This document shows positions 59,381-64,000 of a stretch of 64,000 bases of DNA, piece after piece (position 1 is the first letter of the stretch; every line of letters starts with the position of its first letter). The notes under the pieces are model-generated. The model worked only from the letters and a program-made list of their open reading frames with translations. It was not told the origin of the DNA and did no database searches. The stretch is taken from positions 349,713 through 413,712 of the forward strand of contig NC_033624.1 in NCBI RefSeq assembly GCF_001540865.1, read 5' to 3'. The stretch is from Ananas comosus. Its lineage: Eukaryota > Streptophyta > Magnoliopsida > Poales > Bromeliaceae. Both the position numbers and the translations under genes were made by a program.

Positions 59381-60781
59381 CGTGGTGGACCCGGGCCACG
59401 TACTGTTTTTTTTTTGTCGTGCTTTGGGCATCGGCGTCCACTGCACCACTAGATATCACTGGGTCGCAAACGAGTCAAGGGGAGGGGAGGAAAGCGTGGT
59501 GCGAATAAAAGGCCGACCACTGCTACGAAGAAAGAGGAAGAAGGGGAGGAGAAGAGGGGGAAAGCGAGAGAGAGAGAGAGAGAGAGGGGGGAGAGCGATT
59601 TCCTTCTCTCACCTTTTTCCCCCAAAATTTCCTCTTCCCCTCTCTTGATCTCTCCCAAATCTAATCAGGGGGGAGGAGGAGGAGAGGATTGAGGAAGAAG
59701 GGGGCGGCTACGATCGCCGTCGTACCCTTTGATCGCTCGATATTTTATCATTAGGTCGTGAAGCGGTGTAAATCTCGTGAGAATCTACGTTTCCCTTGTT
59801 AATTTGCTAATTTTTCCGGTGTTTTCGGGAATTATTAGGGTATTTTGGTAGGGATTGGTGTTCTGTGGTCAGATCTCGCTCGATCGCTCGCCCTGTATCT
59901 GTTTATGTACGATTTTTTTACCTTTTTGGGTGATTTTTGGATAGTTTGGACGAGTTTTGGCGCATGCATGAGATCGTTTTGGTTTTGGTTGTGGAAACGA
60001 TCATCGTAGTTCGTTGTTATCTTTGCCTGTTTCGTAAGGTTCATTTGATTAACTGTAGTTTGAGCTAGGCTTTTGATCCTGGTAATGAGAAGATGCGATG
60101 TTGTCGTTGTTTTGGTTTTCAATCGCCTATTGCTGTTTTCTATTAGCTTTTTTTTTTTTTCTGTATCATCTCTGGGTTCCTGCGGTGCTTTTCAGGAGAC
60201 CTAATAAAGAAATTTATTTAGTAATAGTTTTTTGAATCGTCAATCTCTAGCTTGAATCCAGCACGTTAGGGCAACATACAAGTTCAAAAGCATATAGTGA
60301 CCATCAAATTCAGGGGGAATCTCTGTTGTTCCAATTATGTCTTTCATTTCTTTATCTAGCCAACATGTAAGTTCTGAGCATGCAAACTGTAAATGGAACA
60401 GCTAGTATAGTGATTTAGTACAACTAGAAGTTGCGACTCACGGTCGTCATTCACACCCTATAACTATTTGGTTTGAGATTGCCGCTTCTTTGCCGAATCT
60501 TTTGTATTTAAATTTTGATGGGATTTTATCCTTATGGATGTCTTCCATTGGTTTGCTTATAAAAATTGCATAGTGGTAAAATTAGGTGATGACGGGGGTT
60601 CTTTTTGGATATTTTTGTTTTATTGTATCTTGGTGTATTGACCATTTTCGGGTGGTGAATCATTGATTGTTTTGTTAATGTTGTCTGCAGTAACTTTGGG
60701 GTACTACAGTTTGAAAAGGTTCTCTGCAGTAGACATGCTCGCATAACTCATTGAATTGGATTGTTGATTTCCATCTGAAAG
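59381..60781 (+). promoter_or_regulatory. Promoter, GA-rich leader and leader intron of the GSK3-like gene
   Basis: A GC-richer promoter (CCACGTAC at about 59396, AATAAAAGG at 59506) precedes a purine-rich leader with (GA)n at about 59567-59586. The long T-rich stretch up to 60690 behaves like a leader intron. It ends in a good acceptor (TTGTCTGCAG at 60681-60690) or a second one at about 60729. The ATG follows at 60782. Transcription start and intron donor are not fixed. Confidence 0.5.
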
Positions 60782-63928
<3,147 letters not shown>

Positions 63929-64000
63929 GTGAGTGTCAAGTAAAAGATCATCGCTCTACTACTTACTGGAAGCAACACAATTTATTGTGTTTAATACTTA

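Noticed and set aside
59382..59648. Frame in the GSK3 promoter and leader
   Set aside because: It covers promoter and GA-rich leader DNA; low-complexity Arg/Glu text from the GA repeat.

Overview
The window is nuclear DNA of a flowering plant, most likely a monocot. Genes are rich in introns with GT-AG boundaries, intergenic DNA is AT-rich, several genes have GC-rich first exons, and MITEs and LINE/SINE remnants are common. The species cannot be proven from the sequence; a non-grass commelinid such as a bromeliad would fit. Exon models were built by hand from open frames, splice sites, phase agreement and family conservation.

Layout. 1-416 (-): broken 5' end of a GH3 beta-xylosidase gene. 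1633-3490 (-): bHLH factor of the tapetal TIP2/EAT1 type. 6733-7065 (-): small unidentified membrane protein. 8973-12527 (+): nine-exon methyltransferase of the EEF1AKMT4/METTL13 type. 12950-15690: damaged GC-rich coding region, then a 25-N gap whose flanks duplicate each other, so this part is probably poorly assembled. 16.8-24 kb: LINE debris, an orphan last exon of 1-Cys peroxiredoxin (20261-20506), and two MITEs inside one (TA)n tract. 24734-26284 (-) and 31996-33375 (+): a divergent pair of class III peroxidases. 34596-35066 (+): ubiquitin-eS31 fusion gene with a classic ribosomal-protein promoter. 37700-40647 (-): eight-exon multi-pass membrane protein, with an exon-1-only paralogue behind it (41474-41820). 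42449-46515 (+): RPAP2/RTR1 homologue. 48079-51037 (-): PP2C phosphatase. 51.4-59.4 kb: AT-rich DNA with a Tourist-like MITE, a truncated LINE and SINE copies. 60782 to the window end (+): GSK3/shaggy-like kinase, cut before its last exon.

The genes do not form an operon or cluster with one job. They are unrelated housekeeping, signalling and wall-related genes, plus the peroxidase pair and the membrane-protein pair, both from local duplication. I found no convincing new biological system. The most informative unexplained items are transposon footprints (a LINE insertion reduced to about 29 bp, a SINE sharing the local LINE 3' end, MITEs in a TA microsatellite), orphan exons, and evidence of an assembly error near 15 kb.
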